DNA of 64,000 nucleotides from Alphaproteobacteria bacterium. Lineage in GTDB: Bacteria; Pseudomonadota; Alphaproteobacteria; UBA8366; Aestuariispiraceae. Below the pieces are notes generated by a model. That model was not told the DNA's origin. It saw only the letters and a program-made list of their open reading frames with translations, and searched no databases. The position numbers were made by a program, and so were the translations under genes. Location of the stretch: assembly GCA_006844765.1 (NCBI GenBank), contig SPJV01000214.1, forward strand, positions 1 through 64,000, in the 5' to 3' direction. How positions within the stretch are numbered: position 1 is the first letter of the stretch; every line of letters starts with the position of its first letter. This document shows, piece after piece, positions 1 through 9,308 of the stretch.

Positions 1-1
1 C

Positions 2-643
2 CCAATCTGCGTTGCGGTTTGGTTCCCCGTCGGTGATGTGATCCTAGAACCAAACGAATGGGTTCAGGCGGCAGAAAAAGCGCGCGGGAACGAATGGCCG
101 ATCTCCCAATGGATCTCGACAGCGGCCCATGTTTTCCAGACGGATCAAGGTCAAAAGGCCGGTACTTTCAGTACAGTCGGAATGTCTGCATTTAATGGGC
201 AAGAAATCTCACTTCTTGGCCTACCTCAAGAGCATACCGAGTACGGATTAGCGTCGTTAAATGCTACATGCTGGATGCTCCTGGAAGGAGGGCACCGATT
301 TGCCGATGGCGACACGATGGGATCGGAAGGAGACGGCACAAAGGTGCGAATCCGCCTCGTCAAAGAGGGAACGAAACCTGCCGGATCCGATTATCCATTT
401 GGGCAAACAGACTTGGTAATGCTGTTTCACCCAAACAGCGTCTTTGATAATATCCAACTCTTGGGGCCTTGGCAGGATCGGTCGCAAAGTCCCGCAGCAG
501 AAAGTCTTTACGAAGAGATTGCGGACGAGACCTCTCCCCTGGTTCAAAGGGGGCCGGATCGCAATTCAAACGAAGCAAATCGCGAGGTTCGCTCAGAAGC
601 AGGCTGGTTCAAGAAATTAATCGGTCGGATAGGCAAGCATTAA
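2..643 (+). CDS. DUF4261 domain protein, 5' end outside window
   Basis: The frame is open through the first base of the window and already reads like protein (VWFPVGDVILEP) upstream of the first possible start (GTG at 38), so the gene most likely begins outside. The C-terminal core matches my memory of DUF4261: a TVGM-x-AF-x-x-EI stretch near codon 48, then a G-x-x-FADGDTMG segment and a short beta strand. The last 50 residues are polar and probably disordered, ending in a basic tail. Biochemical role of the family is unknown to me. It converges on the CFA synthase gene with about 85 bp between. Family call is fairly sure, function unassigned. Confidence 0.7.
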   Translation, partial: PICVAVWFPVGDVILEPNEWVQAAEKARGNEWPISQWISTAAHVFQTDQGQKAGTFSTVGMSAFNGQEISLLGLPQEHTEYGLASLNATCWMLLEGGHRFADGDTMGSEGDGTKVRIRLVKEGTKPAGSDYPFGQTDLVMLFHPNSVFDNIQLLGPWQDRSQSPAAESLYEEIADETSPLVQRGPDRNSNEANREVRSEAGWFKKLIGRIGKH

Positions 644-729
644 CCGACCTGTGTCACGGTGATACTAGCGTACTAGAACCCACGATCCCCATTGTTTGTT
701 ACACCGCTTCCTGCTCACCTATTAACCCT

Positions 730-1923
730 TTACCCCTTTGCCAAGGTCATCCGTACCACATCGGTCGTCGTTGAGCGGAACCCGGCTTCGCAATAGGCCA
801 GGTAGTATTCCCACATCCGCTTGAAACGGTTGTCGAAGCCCATGGGTTGGATGGTTGACCAGGCCGATTGAAACCGGTCATTCCACAGCCTGAGGGTCTT
901 CGCATAGGAAAGACCAAAGCCCTCCATGCCTTCGAACTGAAGGCCGGCTGTCTGTGCCTCCGCCTTCAACCGCGATGGAGAGGGCAGCATGCCGCCCGGG
1001 AAGATATAGCGCTGAATGAAATCTGGCCGGCTGCGGTAACTATCGAAATGATGATCCGCAATCGTGATGATTTGAAGCGCCGCCCGGCCACCGACGGCCA
1101 AGCGGTCCTTAATCGTACCGAAGAAGGCTGGCCAATAGCGCTCGCCAACCGCTTCGAACATCTCAATGGACGCGATGCCGTCATAGCTGCCTTCAACATC
1201 CCGGTAGTCGACAAGCCGGATATCCACCTTCTCATTCAGCCCTTCGCGTTGGATGCGGGCCTTGGCATAATCATGTTGTTCCTGAGAAATGGTGATCCCC
1301 GTGACCCGCGCACCACGGGACTTCGCGACATGTTCGGCAAAACCGCCCCAGCCGCACCCGACTTCCAGAACATGACTGTTGTCAGACAGCCCTAGGCACT
1401 GCGCCAGTTTATCGTATTTACGATCCTGCGCCTTTGGCAGGCTTTCTTCGTCCGATGCAAACTCCGCTGATGAATAGGTCATGCTGGGATCCAGCCAAGC
1501 CTCGTAAAAGCGGTTCCCCAGATCATAGTGATACGCAATGTTCTTTCGGCTGCCCCGTTTTGTGTTGGCATTCAAACCATGCGCAATCCGGTCAATCGTC
1601 CGATAGAAGACATTACCCTGCAATGTGTCGTCGAAGACTTCGGAATTCATCGCACCGACTGTCAGGAACGCGCCCAGATCGGGACTGTCCCAGTCACCAT
1701 CCATATAGCTTTCCGCGAGACCGACATTCCCGCCCAGCATCGTACGCCGTCCCATGCGGCCCCGGTAAATCCGAATCTCTCCATGTGGTCCCGGCTGTTT
1801 TCCCTTGAAGACTTTGCGCTCCCCAGATGGGGTCGTAACGGCAATCGACCCGACCCGAATGCGGGCGGCCATTCCCAAGGCAATCCCTAAACCAACAGAC
1901 CATCCTTCCGATTTTTCTGTCAT
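730..1923 (-). CDS. cfa: Cyclopropane-fatty-acyl-phospholipid synthase family SAM methyltransferase
   Basis: About 397 residues. The family transfers a methylene group from S-adenosylmethionine to cis double bonds of membrane phospholipid acyl chains. The SAM-binding motif VLEVGCGWGGFAEHVA lies in the middle, followed by the family's VTGITIS strand, and the C-terminal part has the usual CFAS aromatic-rich end. I place the start at the ATG at 1923 because GAGGG precedes it at good distance; an in-frame ATG at 1953 lacks a ribosome site. It is the last gene of a same-strand run photolyase, FAD oxidoreductase, DUF1365, CFA. That company suggests a stress-induced lipid-modification unit; the exact product (cyclopropane or another methylated acyl chain) cannot be read from sequence. 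Confidence 0.9.
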   Translation of the reverse strand: MTEKSEGWSVGLGIALGMAARIRVGSIAVTTPSGERKVFKGKQPGPHGEIRIYRGRMGRRTMLGGNVGLAESYMDGDWDSPDLGAFLTVGAMNSEVFDDTLQGNVFYRTIDRIAHGLNANTKRGSRKNIAYHYDLGNRFYEAWLDPSMTYSSAEFASDEESLPKAQDRKYDKLAQCLGLSDNSHVLEVGCGWGGFAEHVAKSRGARVTGITISQEQHDYAKARIQREGLNEKVDIRLVDYRDVEGSYDGIASIEMFEAVGERYWPAFFGTIKDRLAVGGRAALQIITIADHHFDSYRSRPDFIQRYIFPGGMLPSPSRLKAEAQTAGLQFEGMEGFGLSYAKTLRLWNDRFQSAWSTIQPMGFDNRFKRMWEYYLAYCEAGFRSTTTDVVRMTLAKG

Positions 1924-1981
1924 GTCATTATCCCTCGCTCGACCAATGCCCATTCACGGACCCATGCCGGCAAGCTTGCGC

Positions 1982-2809
1982 CTACCAGCTTACCTCGCGG
2001 ACGGGCGGCGGGGGCTTTCGGTGAAACCGTGCCCCTTTTCCCCATAACTTTAACGCTTCCCAGTGGATTGCCGCTATAACTTTTATCGTCATCAGCGGAA
2101 AACGGCAGACGGCGGCAGTGATCGCGCGATCACTGAGCTCTCGTCTAGCGGCGACATGGCTAGCAATCAGCAGCGGGTCACCCTCTCCATCCGATTGTTT
2201 AATCAGGACTTTCAGTGTTTCCCCTGGCTTTGTCAGGCGAAAGCGGTAGCGGCAATCCATACCGATGAAGGGCGAAACGTGGAAAACCTTGGCCGTTTCC
2301 TGATCGACTTGTGACGACGGCTCGGCATCGTCAACCTTCAAGACATAGGCGTGTTTTTCGCCAAAGGTATTGCGAACCTCATACAAAAGCGCGCCGAGAC
2401 GCCCTTGCGGATCGTAGCAATAGAAGATGCTCAAAGGATTGAACGCATAGCCCCAGAGGCGCGGAAAACAGAAGAGCCGGATTGGCCCTCCCTTTAGGTC
2501 GAGATCTCGCTCTTCCAGGCAGTGTTCCACCCATGACCGAAGCGGCTGACCATCACAATTTCCATGATCCGCATCATGGAACGACAAAACGCCCCACCGA
2601 TTATGGGCAAGCAGACGCAGCTTTCGGGAAACGTCGGAGACCCGGTCGATATCGATCAACAGCGAGAACACGCCATAATCCAACCGGTGCCCAAACGGCT
2701 TTAGCCGCCGATGCATGACGCGACCGATATAGAGACCGCTTTCCGGCACTGGCAGAACACAGGGGTTTTCGCCGCGTTCTTCACCGCTATGGAGGGCGCG
2801 CATATGCAT
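1982..2809 (-). CDS. DUF1365 family protein
   Basis: About 275 residues. The segment GPIRLFCFPRLWGYAFNPLS followed by YCYDPQGRLGALLYEVRNTF is characteristic of DUF1365. No catalytic role is established that I know of. The family is repeatedly found beside FAD-dependent amine-oxidase-like proteins and CFA synthases, as here, so a part in fatty acyl modification is the likely inference. The frame opens with TTG-ATG-CAT-ATG directly after the upstream stop codon; I take the ATG at 2809, with 2803 as alternative. Neither has a strong ribosome site, suggesting translational coupling to the FAD gene that ends at 2813. Confidence 0.88.
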   Translation of the reverse strand: MHMRALHSGEERGENPCVLPVPESGLYIGRVMHRRLKPFGHRLDYGVFSLLIDIDRVSDVSRKLRLLAHNRWGVLSFHDADHGNCDGQPLRSWVEHCLEERDLDLKGGPIRLFCFPRLWGYAFNPLSIFYCYDPQGRLGALLYEVRNTFGEKHAYVLKVDDAEPSSQVDQETAKVFHVSPFIGMDCRYRFRLTKPGETLKVLIKQSDGEGDPLLIASHVAARRELSDRAITAAVCRFPLMTIKVIAAIHWEALKLWGKGARFHRKPPPPVREVSW

Positions 2810-2812
2810 CAA

Positions 2813-4150
2813 TCAGGCCGCTAGCCCGGCATCACAGAACGCTGGGTCCATTGCATCCCCCACTGCCTGCATCGCATGCACAGGGTGATGTCCCCAAGGT
2901 GCGGCAACACCAAGTGCGCGGGCAACCGCCACAGCAGAGGCAAGCCCGTCTTCGTGGAAGCCATAGCCGCAATAGCTGCCGCAATACCAAACACCACCCA
3001 TCCCTTGAATCTCCGGCAGACGGCTCTGTGCACTCACCGCAGATTCATCGAAGACCGGATGCTCATAGTCGATGGATGCAATCACCTTGTCTTCCGGGAT
3101 TTCGTCAAAAGGGTTGAGCGTCACGAACAGCGGATCATCGGTCGGGAGCGCCTGCAGACTGTTCATCCAATATGTCACGGCAACTTGCCGTCCCGCCGCG
3201 TCGTCCTTGGTCCCCAGATAGTTCCAGCATGACCAGACACGCTTCAAGGATGGCATCTGCGCCGGATCGCGATGCAGGATTGCCCTGTTCGGTTGATAGG
3301 CGAAGCTGCCCAGGATATCCGCTTCCCGCTGGTCCTTGTCTGACAACAAGCCGTGGGCCTCATCCCCATGGCAAGCCATCACCACCCGGTCGAAGCACCG
3401 CTGCTGGCCATCCGCCGTCACGACGTGAACACCGTCCTGTTCCCGCCAGACAGACATAGCCCCGTTGCCCGTTTCGATGCACGGCTCCAGGCGTTTCATC
3501 AGGGCGTCAATGTAGCACCGGCTGCCACCATCAACCGTCCACCATTGCGGCCGCCCTTCGACCTGCAGCAGGCCATGATTATCGAAGAAGCGCACAAAGC
3601 TGGAGGCTGGAAAACGCACCATCGTACTGACTGGACAAGACCAGATCGCCGCCGCCATGGGTAGCAAGTGGTCTTCCAGAAAGGCATCCGCATAACCCCG
3701 GCTTTTCAGATATTCCTCCAGCGAGACACCTTCGCAACGGCCAGACGCCAGATCGCTCGACGCCTGACGGAAGAAGCGGAGGATGTCACGGACCATCCCG
3801 TGAAAGCGGGGCGAGAAGAAATTGCGTTTCTGGGCGAAAAGTGTCCGCAGCGTACTGCCACCATATTCCATCCGCCCCCCATCCAAAGACACGGCAAAAG
3901 ACATATCCGTCTTCGTTCGCTTCACCCCCAGATGATCAAGCATACCGATCAAATTCGGATAGGTGCGTTCATTATAGACGATGAAACCGGTATCCACGGG
4001 CACGGGCCCATCTACCGTCTCCGCAACCACGGTGTTTGAATGCCCGCCGGAGCGGGGTTGCCGCTCAAGCAGCGTGACTTCATGCCGTTGGCTCAACAGC
4101 CATGCCGCGCCCAACCCAGAAATGCCACTGCCGATGACCGCGATCTTCAT
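2813..4150 (-). CDS. NAD(P)/FAD-dependent amine-oxidase-like oxidoreductase
   Basis: 445 residues. The N-terminus carries a clear dinucleotide-binding motif (GSGISGLGAAWLL, residues 7-19) followed by the second FAD contact ERQPRSGGHSNT; the C-terminus has the matching flavin motif around GVWYCGSYCGYGFHEDGLAS. It belongs to the flavin amine oxidase/desaturase superfamily. In CFA/DUF1365 neighbourhoods these proteins are thought to oxidise or desaturate modified acyl chains; that substrate is inference. The gene starts 3 bp after the photolyase stop and ends against the DUF1365 start, so the three are probably one transcript. Confidence 0.88.
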   Translation of the reverse strand: MKIAVIGSGISGLGAAWLLSQRHEVTLLERQPRSGGHSNTVVAETVDGPVPVDTGFIVYNERTYPNLIGMLDHLGVKRTKTDMSFAVSLDGGRMEYGGSTLRTLFAQKRNFFSPRFHGMVRDILRFFRQASSDLASGRCEGVSLEEYLKSRGYADAFLEDHLLPMAAAIWSCPVSTMVRFPASSFVRFFDNHGLLQVEGRPQWWTVDGGSRCYIDALMKRLEPCIETGNGAMSVWREQDGVHVVTADGQQRCFDRVVMACHGDEAHGLLSDKDQREADILGSFAYQPNRAILHRDPAQMPSLKRVWSCWNYLGTKDDAAGRQVAVTYWMNSLQALPTDDPLFVTLNPFDEIPEDKVIASIDYEHPVFDESAVSAQSRLPEIQGMGGVWYCGSYCGYGFHEDGLASAVAVARALGVAAPWGHHPVHAMQAVGDAMDPAFCDAGLAA

Positions 4151-4153
4151 GGA

Positions 4154-5617
4154 TCAGGCCGCTCCTTCCAATGTTTCGTTCGATAAGGACCGATAGGCTA
4201 CGAGCGCCTCATTGCGAGCCTCAACATGGTCGACGATGGGGGCGGGATATGTCTTGCCACTCGTGATGCCTGCCCCCGTCAAAGCGAGGCTGGGCGCTTC
4301 CCAGGGTGCCGCCAAATAAGTGGTTGGAAGTCCCCCAATCTCGGGAACCCAACGGCGGATATAGACACCATCGGGATCAAATTTCCGCGCCTGGGCAATC
4401 GGATTGAATATTCGAAAATAGGGGGCAGCGTCCGCACCGCATCCCGCCACCCACTGCCAGTTGGCACTGTTGTTGGCGGGACACGCATCGACCAGCGTAT
4501 CCCGGAACCAGGCTTCCCCGCGCCGCCAATCGATCCGCAAATGCTTGACCAGGAAGGAAGCGGTCACCATCCGAACACGGTTATGCATGAACCCGGTCTG
4601 CCAAAGCTCCCGCATGCCTGCATCGACCAGGGGATAGCCGGTCTGACCCTGGCACCATGCGGCGAAGTCTCGATCCGCTTCCGCACCACAGCGCCAGGGA
4701 AAAACATCGAACTGACGCTTCACATTCCGGGTCGCCAAGGCGGGATTGTGAAACAGCAGGTTGTGATTGAAGTCCCGCCACGCGATTTCCCGCAGGAAGG
4801 CCCATCCGCCACTTTCACCGCGGCCATCGTCGCGGCGGATTTGATCCAGTGTCCAATGCCAAAGTTGCCGGGGGCTCACGTCCCCAAACCGCAGATGAGC
4901 AGACAACCGAGACGTTCCCTCCACATCCGGCCGGTCCCGCATTTCACTATACTGCGCCAAGCCGTTCTCAAGCAGGTGCAACGCCCTTGTTCTTGCTCCA
5001 CCCTCCCCCGGCGACCAGAACTGCGGCCATTGCACCGCCCATTCGGGAGATTGGGGACGCAGCTCCCAGTGTTCGAGATGATCGCCGGAGACCTCTGCGA
5101 TCCCTTCGATATACTCAGGGGCCAGCAAGGGTAACGAAGGCTCCGGCAGGGCTAATGAAGACTTCCAGAATGGTGTGAAAACGCCATAGGGCGTGCCGGC
5201 TTTAGTTTTCAGCTCCCATGGCTCACGGAGCAGGGACCCATTAAAACTCTGCACGGCAATGCCAGTTTCCCGAAGTGCCGATTTCAACGCCGTGTCCCGC
5301 TCGATCCCCGAGGCGTCATAGACACGGTTCCAATAAACCGACCCGACGCCATGTTCTTCCACCAGGGACGGAATGATCTCCATCGCATCGCCGCGACGCA
5401 GAACAAGTCTTGCGCCACGCGCATCAAACGATGCCGCCAAATCCGCCAAGCTGTGATGCAGCCACCAACGCGCTGCACCGCCCAAGGCTTCGTCCAGGAT
5501 GTAAATCGGCAGAATGCGGGCGCCGCTTTCAATAGCAGCGGTTAGGGCTGGATTATCCGAAAGCCGAAGGTCATTTCGAAACCATACAAGGGCGACCGGT
5601 TGTTGGGGCTGTGTCAT
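4154..5617 (-). CDS. phrB: Deoxyribodipyrimidine photolyase (class I)
   Basis: 487 residues, normal length. Photolyases use FADH- and blue light to split cyclobutane pyrimidine dimers. The N-terminal antenna domain starts ALVWFRNDLRLSDNPAL; the FAD-binding domain shows TSRLSAHLRFGDVSPRQLW, WRDFNHNLLFHNP and the C-terminal ANWQWVAGCGADAAPYFRIF block. First gene of the four-gene minus-strand group with lipid-modification genes, which fits a light or singlet-oxygen response. The 89 bp upstream (5618-5706) should hold the promoter; I could not recognise a convincing sigma-factor motif there. Confidence 0.95.
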   Translation of the reverse strand: MTQPQQPVALVWFRNDLRLSDNPALTAAIESGARILPIYILDEALGGAARWWLHHSLADLAASFDARGARLVLRRGDAMEIIPSLVEEHGVGSVYWNRVYDASGIERDTALKSALRETGIAVQSFNGSLLREPWELKTKAGTPYGVFTPFWKSSLALPEPSLPLLAPEYIEGIAEVSGDHLEHWELRPQSPEWAVQWPQFWSPGEGGARTRALHLLENGLAQYSEMRDRPDVEGTSRLSAHLRFGDVSPRQLWHWTLDQIRRDDGRGESGGWAFLREIAWRDFNHNLLFHNPALATRNVKRQFDVFPWRCGAEADRDFAAWCQGQTGYPLVDAGMRELWQTGFMHNRVRMVTASFLVKHLRIDWRRGEAWFRDTLVDACPANNSANWQWVAGCGADAAPYFRIFNPIAQARKFDPDGVYIRRWVPEIGGLPTTYLAAPWEAPSLALTGAGITSGKTYPAPIVDHVEARNEALVAYRSLSNETLEGAA

Positions 5618-5706
5618 ACAAAAGGGGGCCTAAAATCAATCAGAACTTACAACCCTATACGCGCCTCAATTAGGTCTGGATTGCAGGGGCCCAAAAATAC
5701 TGCGGA

Positions 5707-6471
5707 CTATCGGGAAAGCGCCGAGGCAGGAAATCGGAAAACGCCACCGGCGGCCAACAGATGCACCCGAAAGTCTCGGCCAAAGAATTTTTGGATTGCG
5801 GGATCACGAACATCTAGCCCACCGGTATAGGCGCCAAAGGACGGCAGGATGGCGCGACGGCCATCTTCAACAAAGCAACGCCCGGTGATCCGCCTCGCCC
5901 GGGTCGCAACACGCGCCTTCGGGTGGAAATGGCCACTGAGTTCGCCCACGACCTCTCTATTGAAAGCCGCGTCTTCCGCTTCGTGCCGGAAGACCAGGGG
6001 GCCGTCTACAAGTTCCGCCATCGTCTCCCCGCCGAGCCCAGCAGGAGGGGCTGGATCATGATTGCCAGCGATCCAGATCCAATTGCGGCCAGCCATCAAA
6101 CGGCTCAGGTGATCGACATCGGTCCTATCAAGCCGCGCTGCGGCTTCCTCGTCATGGAAGCTGTCACCCAGACAAATGACAGAGTGGGTCTCCAGCCCCG
6201 TCATCGTCTGCTCAAGCGCTGCCAAGGTCGCACGGCTGTCATAGGGCGGAAGCAATTGGCCGGTTCGTGCGTAAGCGCTTCCCTTCTCAAGATGAAGATC
6301 AGCAACGATCAGCATCTTTCGGACCGGCCAGTAGAGCGCACCCGAAGCAAGCGGCAACAGCTTTGCTCCATTAAGGTCGAAGGGAATTGTTTTTCCGGGT
6401 AGAGCGTTCACGCGCGCAGTCCTGTTATCGTCTTCCAATGCAAGCCCATGCTGGCGGCTGTTATCGATCAA
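5707..6471 (-). CDS. pdeM: Ligase-associated DNA damage response phosphoesterase PdeM
   Basis: 254 residues from the TTG at 6471, which overlaps the helicase stop; a GTG at 6411 preceded by AGGA is an alternative start. The metallophosphoesterase motifs are in order: ADLHLEKG (D-x-H), CLGDSFHD (GD), AGNHDPAPP (GNH[DE]) and the late SGHFHPKA (GHxH). PdeM proteins are paired with a Lhr-type helicase and usually a DNA ligase and an exonuclease in a DNA-damage module. Here only the helicase is adjacent, upstream and overlapping. Nuclease substrate is not known from sequence. Confidence 0.88.
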   Translation of the reverse strand: MIDNSRQHGLALEDDNRTARVNALPGKTIPFDLNGAKLLPLASGALYWPVRKMLIVADLHLEKGSAYARTGQLLPPYDSRATLAALEQTMTGLETHSVICLGDSFHDEEAAARLDRTDVDHLSRLMAGRNWIWIAGNHDPAPPAGLGGETMAELVDGPLVFRHEAEDAAFNREVVGELSGHFHPKARVATRARRITGRCFVEDGRRAILPSFGAYTGGLDVRDPAIQKFFGRDFRVHLLAAGGVFRFPASALSR

Positions 6472-8948
6472 CGCAACGGCAGTTCGCCATGATCGGGTCC
6501 TCCCATCGCTTCGGCAACCAGTTCGGCCTCATCGAAATAGGACTGTGCTTCGGCAAGCAGATCGGCATCCGCCGCCCCCCGAACCTGTTCCTTTCCGACT
6601 TCCAAGAGGATCGGAACAGCCAGAGGCGACACGCGGTCCAGGCGTCGGTGGCGAATTCCCCCCTTGGCTCGCGCCAGCATTTCTGCCAGTCGTCCGACAT
6701 CAATCATCCCGCCGCGCGCATCAGACCGTGCGGCGCGCAGCAGTATATGATCCGGCTGATGTTCGCGCAGCACATCATAGATCAGGTCCGTGTTGAAGGT
6801 GACCTGCCGCCCGGTCTTTTCCCGTCCAGGCAAGCGACGCTCAATCAGCCCCGCGACAATCGCGACATTGCGGAACGTTCGCCGCATCAAAGAGCATTCT
6901 TCGAGCCAGCTTTCCAGATCATCCCCCAGCATATCCTGATCAAACAGGGCTGCCATATCCGTCGCCGGCTCCAGGCTCCAGACAGCGATGACATAGTCAC
7001 TGGCAACGAAGCCGAGAGGGGACAACCCCAGTCTCTCCATCCGTTTCGTCAACAACATGCCGAGCGTCTGATGGGCGTTCCGGCCCGCAAAGCCGTAGGC
7101 AACCAGATACTCCTTCCCCCCACGGGGAAAAGTCTCGACGAGAAGCCCATCCCGCCCCGGCATGACAGATCGCCATTGCTGCAAGCGCAACCATTCCAAC
7201 ACTTGATCAGGCAGACCGCTCCAAGACCCCGGGTCGGCCAGGGCATCACGAACCCTATCGGAAAGATGCGTCGTGAAAGGAAACCGCGTTCCCATATAGG
7301 CCGGCACCTTCGGGGCATCACCGGTTCCGCGCGTGACCTCAACCGTTGTTTCGCGAATGCCCTGAAAGATCAGCATCTGTCCGGCGAAGACGAAGCTGTC
7401 CCCAGGCTCCAGGTGAATGGCAAAATATTCCTCCACCTCACCTAACACCGGGCCACGTTTCAGCTTCACCTTCATGGTGACGGATTCGACGATGGTCCCG
7501 ATATTCATCCTGTGCCGCAGGGCAATCCGCCGATCCGCCAACTCGTATCGTCCCGCCGCCGTCTTAAAGAGACGCCGCCATCGGTCATAAGCCTTCAGCG
7601 CATAACCGCCGTCTTCGACATAGGACAGCACATCATCAAAATCAGAGCGTTGGAGCGTGCGATAGGGACCGGCGCGGGTGACCTCCGCATAGGCTTCATC
7701 TGCGGTGAAGGGGGCGGAACAAGCGAGCCCTAACAGATGCTGGGCCAAGACATCCAACCCACCCACCCCCGGCGGATCGCCATCAAGTGTGCGGGCCTCG
7801 ACGCCATCAATGGCACAACGGCATTCCAACACCTCAAAGCGATTGCAGGGAACCAACATCGCGCGGCTCGGCACATCCAGCCGGTGCCCGGCTCTCCCGA
7901 TGCGTTGGATCAAACGGCTGATGCCTTTCGGGGGCCCTACCTGGACGACCAGATCAACCGCCGCCCAGTCAATACCGAGATCAAGCGAAGAGGTCGCAAC
8001 AACGGCCCGCAGGCTCCCCGCCGACATCGCGGCTTCGACCTTGCGCCGTTGTTCGCGCGCCAGACTGCCGTGATGCAACGCAATCGGCAGATTGTCGTCA
8101 TTGGCCCGCCAAAGCTCCTGAAACAGCAATTCCGCCTGAGCACGGGTATTCACGAAGACCAGCGTTACCTCTGCCTTCGTGATCTCCTGATAAATTTCCG
8201 GCACCGCATGCAGACCATAATGCCCGGACCAGGGCAATCTTTCCGCCGTTTCCAGTATCGACACAACAGGCGCGGCGGCATCCCCACCCTTCACCACCGT
8301 TACCGATGAGGCGTCGCCATCCGCGGCCAACCAGGATTTCAACTCCTCCGGCCAGGCGACCGTTGCACTCAATCCGATGCGTCTCAAGCCAGGTGAAAAC
8401 ACCTGCAATCGCGCAAGGCAAAGTGCTAACTGGTCTCCACGTTTGGTTCCGGCGAGCGCATGCGCCTCATCCACCACCACGGTTTCGATTTGGCCGAAAT
8501 ATGTCGCAGCCTCTTCATCACTGATAAGGACTGCAAGTGATTCGGGGGTTGTGAGTAAAATATCCGGCGGGACCTCCCGTTGGCGACGACGTCGGTTTGC
8601 CGGCGTGTCACCAGTGCGGGCCTCAATCCCGATCTTGAGGCCCATCTCCTCAACCGGTGCTGAGAGGTTGCGCTGGATATCGACCGCCAGCGCTTTCAAG
8701 GGAGAAATATAAAGCGTGTGCGGCCCTTGATTTTTCCCCTCTCCAGGCTTTGCCGCCAGCGCGGTTAAGGACGGTAAAAACCCTGCCAGTGTCTTCCCGC
8801 CTCCGGTCGGTGCGATCAACAGCGCATCCCGTCCAGCCCGAACCGCCGCCAGCATTTCTAACTGATGCGCATGCGGTGCCCACCCCCGGGATTCGAACCA
8901 TTCCGTGAAGGGAGAACCCAGTGCCAATTCGGATGGTGACAGGGTCAT
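6468..8948 (-). CDS. Ligase-associated DEXH-box helicase (Lhr family)
   Basis: About 826 residues. Superfamily 2 ATP-dependent helicase. Motif I is APTGGGKTLAGFLPS, motif II VVVDEAHAL, motif III GLSATVAWP and motif VI LIQRIGRAGHR; the Lhr-specific winged-helix and C-terminal domains follow (GYALKAYDRWRRLFKTA region onward). The ATG at 8948 has AGGTGA upstream, so I prefer it to the GTG at 8957. It overlaps pdeM by 4 bp. The short divergent spacer to the plus-strand gene at 9039 must contain its promoter. Probable role in recombination or nick/gap repair, inferred from family. Confidence 0.92.
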   Translation of the reverse strand: MTLSPSELALGSPFTEWFESRGWAPHAHQLEMLAAVRAGRDALLIAPTGGGKTLAGFLPSLTALAAKPGEGKNQGPHTLYISPLKALAVDIQRNLSAPVEEMGLKIGIEARTGDTPANRRRRQREVPPDILLTTPESLAVLISDEEAATYFGQIETVVVDEAHALAGTKRGDQLALCLARLQVFSPGLRRIGLSATVAWPEELKSWLAADGDASSVTVVKGGDAAAPVVSILETAERLPWSGHYGLHAVPEIYQEITKAEVTLVFVNTRAQAELLFQELWRANDDNLPIALHHGSLAREQRRKVEAAMSAGSLRAVVATSSLDLGIDWAAVDLVVQVGPPKGISRLIQRIGRAGHRLDVPSRAMLVPCNRFEVLECRCAIDGVEARTLDGDPPGVGGLDVLAQHLLGLACSAPFTADEAYAEVTRAGPYRTLQRSDFDDVLSYVEDGGYALKAYDRWRRLFKTAAGRYELADRRIALRHRMNIGTIVESVTMKVKLKRGPVLGEVEEYFAIHLEPGDSFVFAGQMLIFQGIRETTVEVTRGTGDAPKVPAYMGTRFPFTTHLSDRVRDALADPGSWSGLPDQVLEWLRLQQWRSVMPGRDGLLVETFPRGGKEYLVAYGFAGRNAHQTLGMLLTKRMERLGLSPLGFVASDYVIAVWSLEPATDMAALFDQDMLGDDLESWLEECSLMRRTFRNVAIVAGLIERRLPGREKTGRQVTFNTDLIYDVLREHQPDHILLRAARSDARGGMIDVGRLAEMLARAKGGIRHRRLDRVSPLAVPILLEVGKEQVRGAADADLLAEAQSYFDEAELVAEAMGGPDHGELPLR

Positions 8949-9038
8949 GCGAATCACCTAACCATGATTCCGCAATGAACCTGTGGAAAACTGCAGTTGG
9001 TGATTCGCAGCCCGAAGGATCAGGAAGGATAAAAGCCT

Positions 9039-9308
9039 ATGCCCCGCACGGATATCGGCGAAATCAGCGATCATCAAAGCGATTTCGCTCCGGAGCAGAA
9101 ACGTAAGGCAATGCTGATGTTCCTGGACGCCTGGGGGGAAGCTTGCGCGCAGGGAATCTCCGGCGACTTGCTTCAGGAGGTTTGTCTTTATCTCGCCGTC
9201 AGCGATCTTGTTGAAGAACGGGGGGAAGAAGAAGCGGCGGAACTGATGGAATTTGTGCCCCGCCGTATTCTCGCCGGTCAGTTCACTCCACGCGAAGACA
9301 ACCACTAA
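9039..9308 (+). CDS. Small conserved hypothetical protein
   Basis: 89 residues, acidic, mostly helical by composition, with no signal peptide or membrane segment. A central stretch LMFLDAWGEACAQGIS and a Glu-rich part (EERGEEEAAELMEF) are the visible features. I do not recognise a domain. AGGAAGGA lies upstream of the ATG. Its last 26 bp overlap the 3' end of the convergent HIT gene, and it is divergent from the helicase. Good codon use and a ribosome site support it being real; function unknown. Confidence 0.65.
   Translation: MPRTDIGEISDHQSDFAPEQKRKAMLMFLDAWGEACAQGISGDLLQEVCLYLAVSDLVEERGEEEAAELMEFVPRRILAGQFTPREDNH

Noticed and set aside
6387..7445. Long plus-strand open frame across the helicase gene
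   Set aside because: Shadow of the Lhr-type helicase; no ribosome site or family features.
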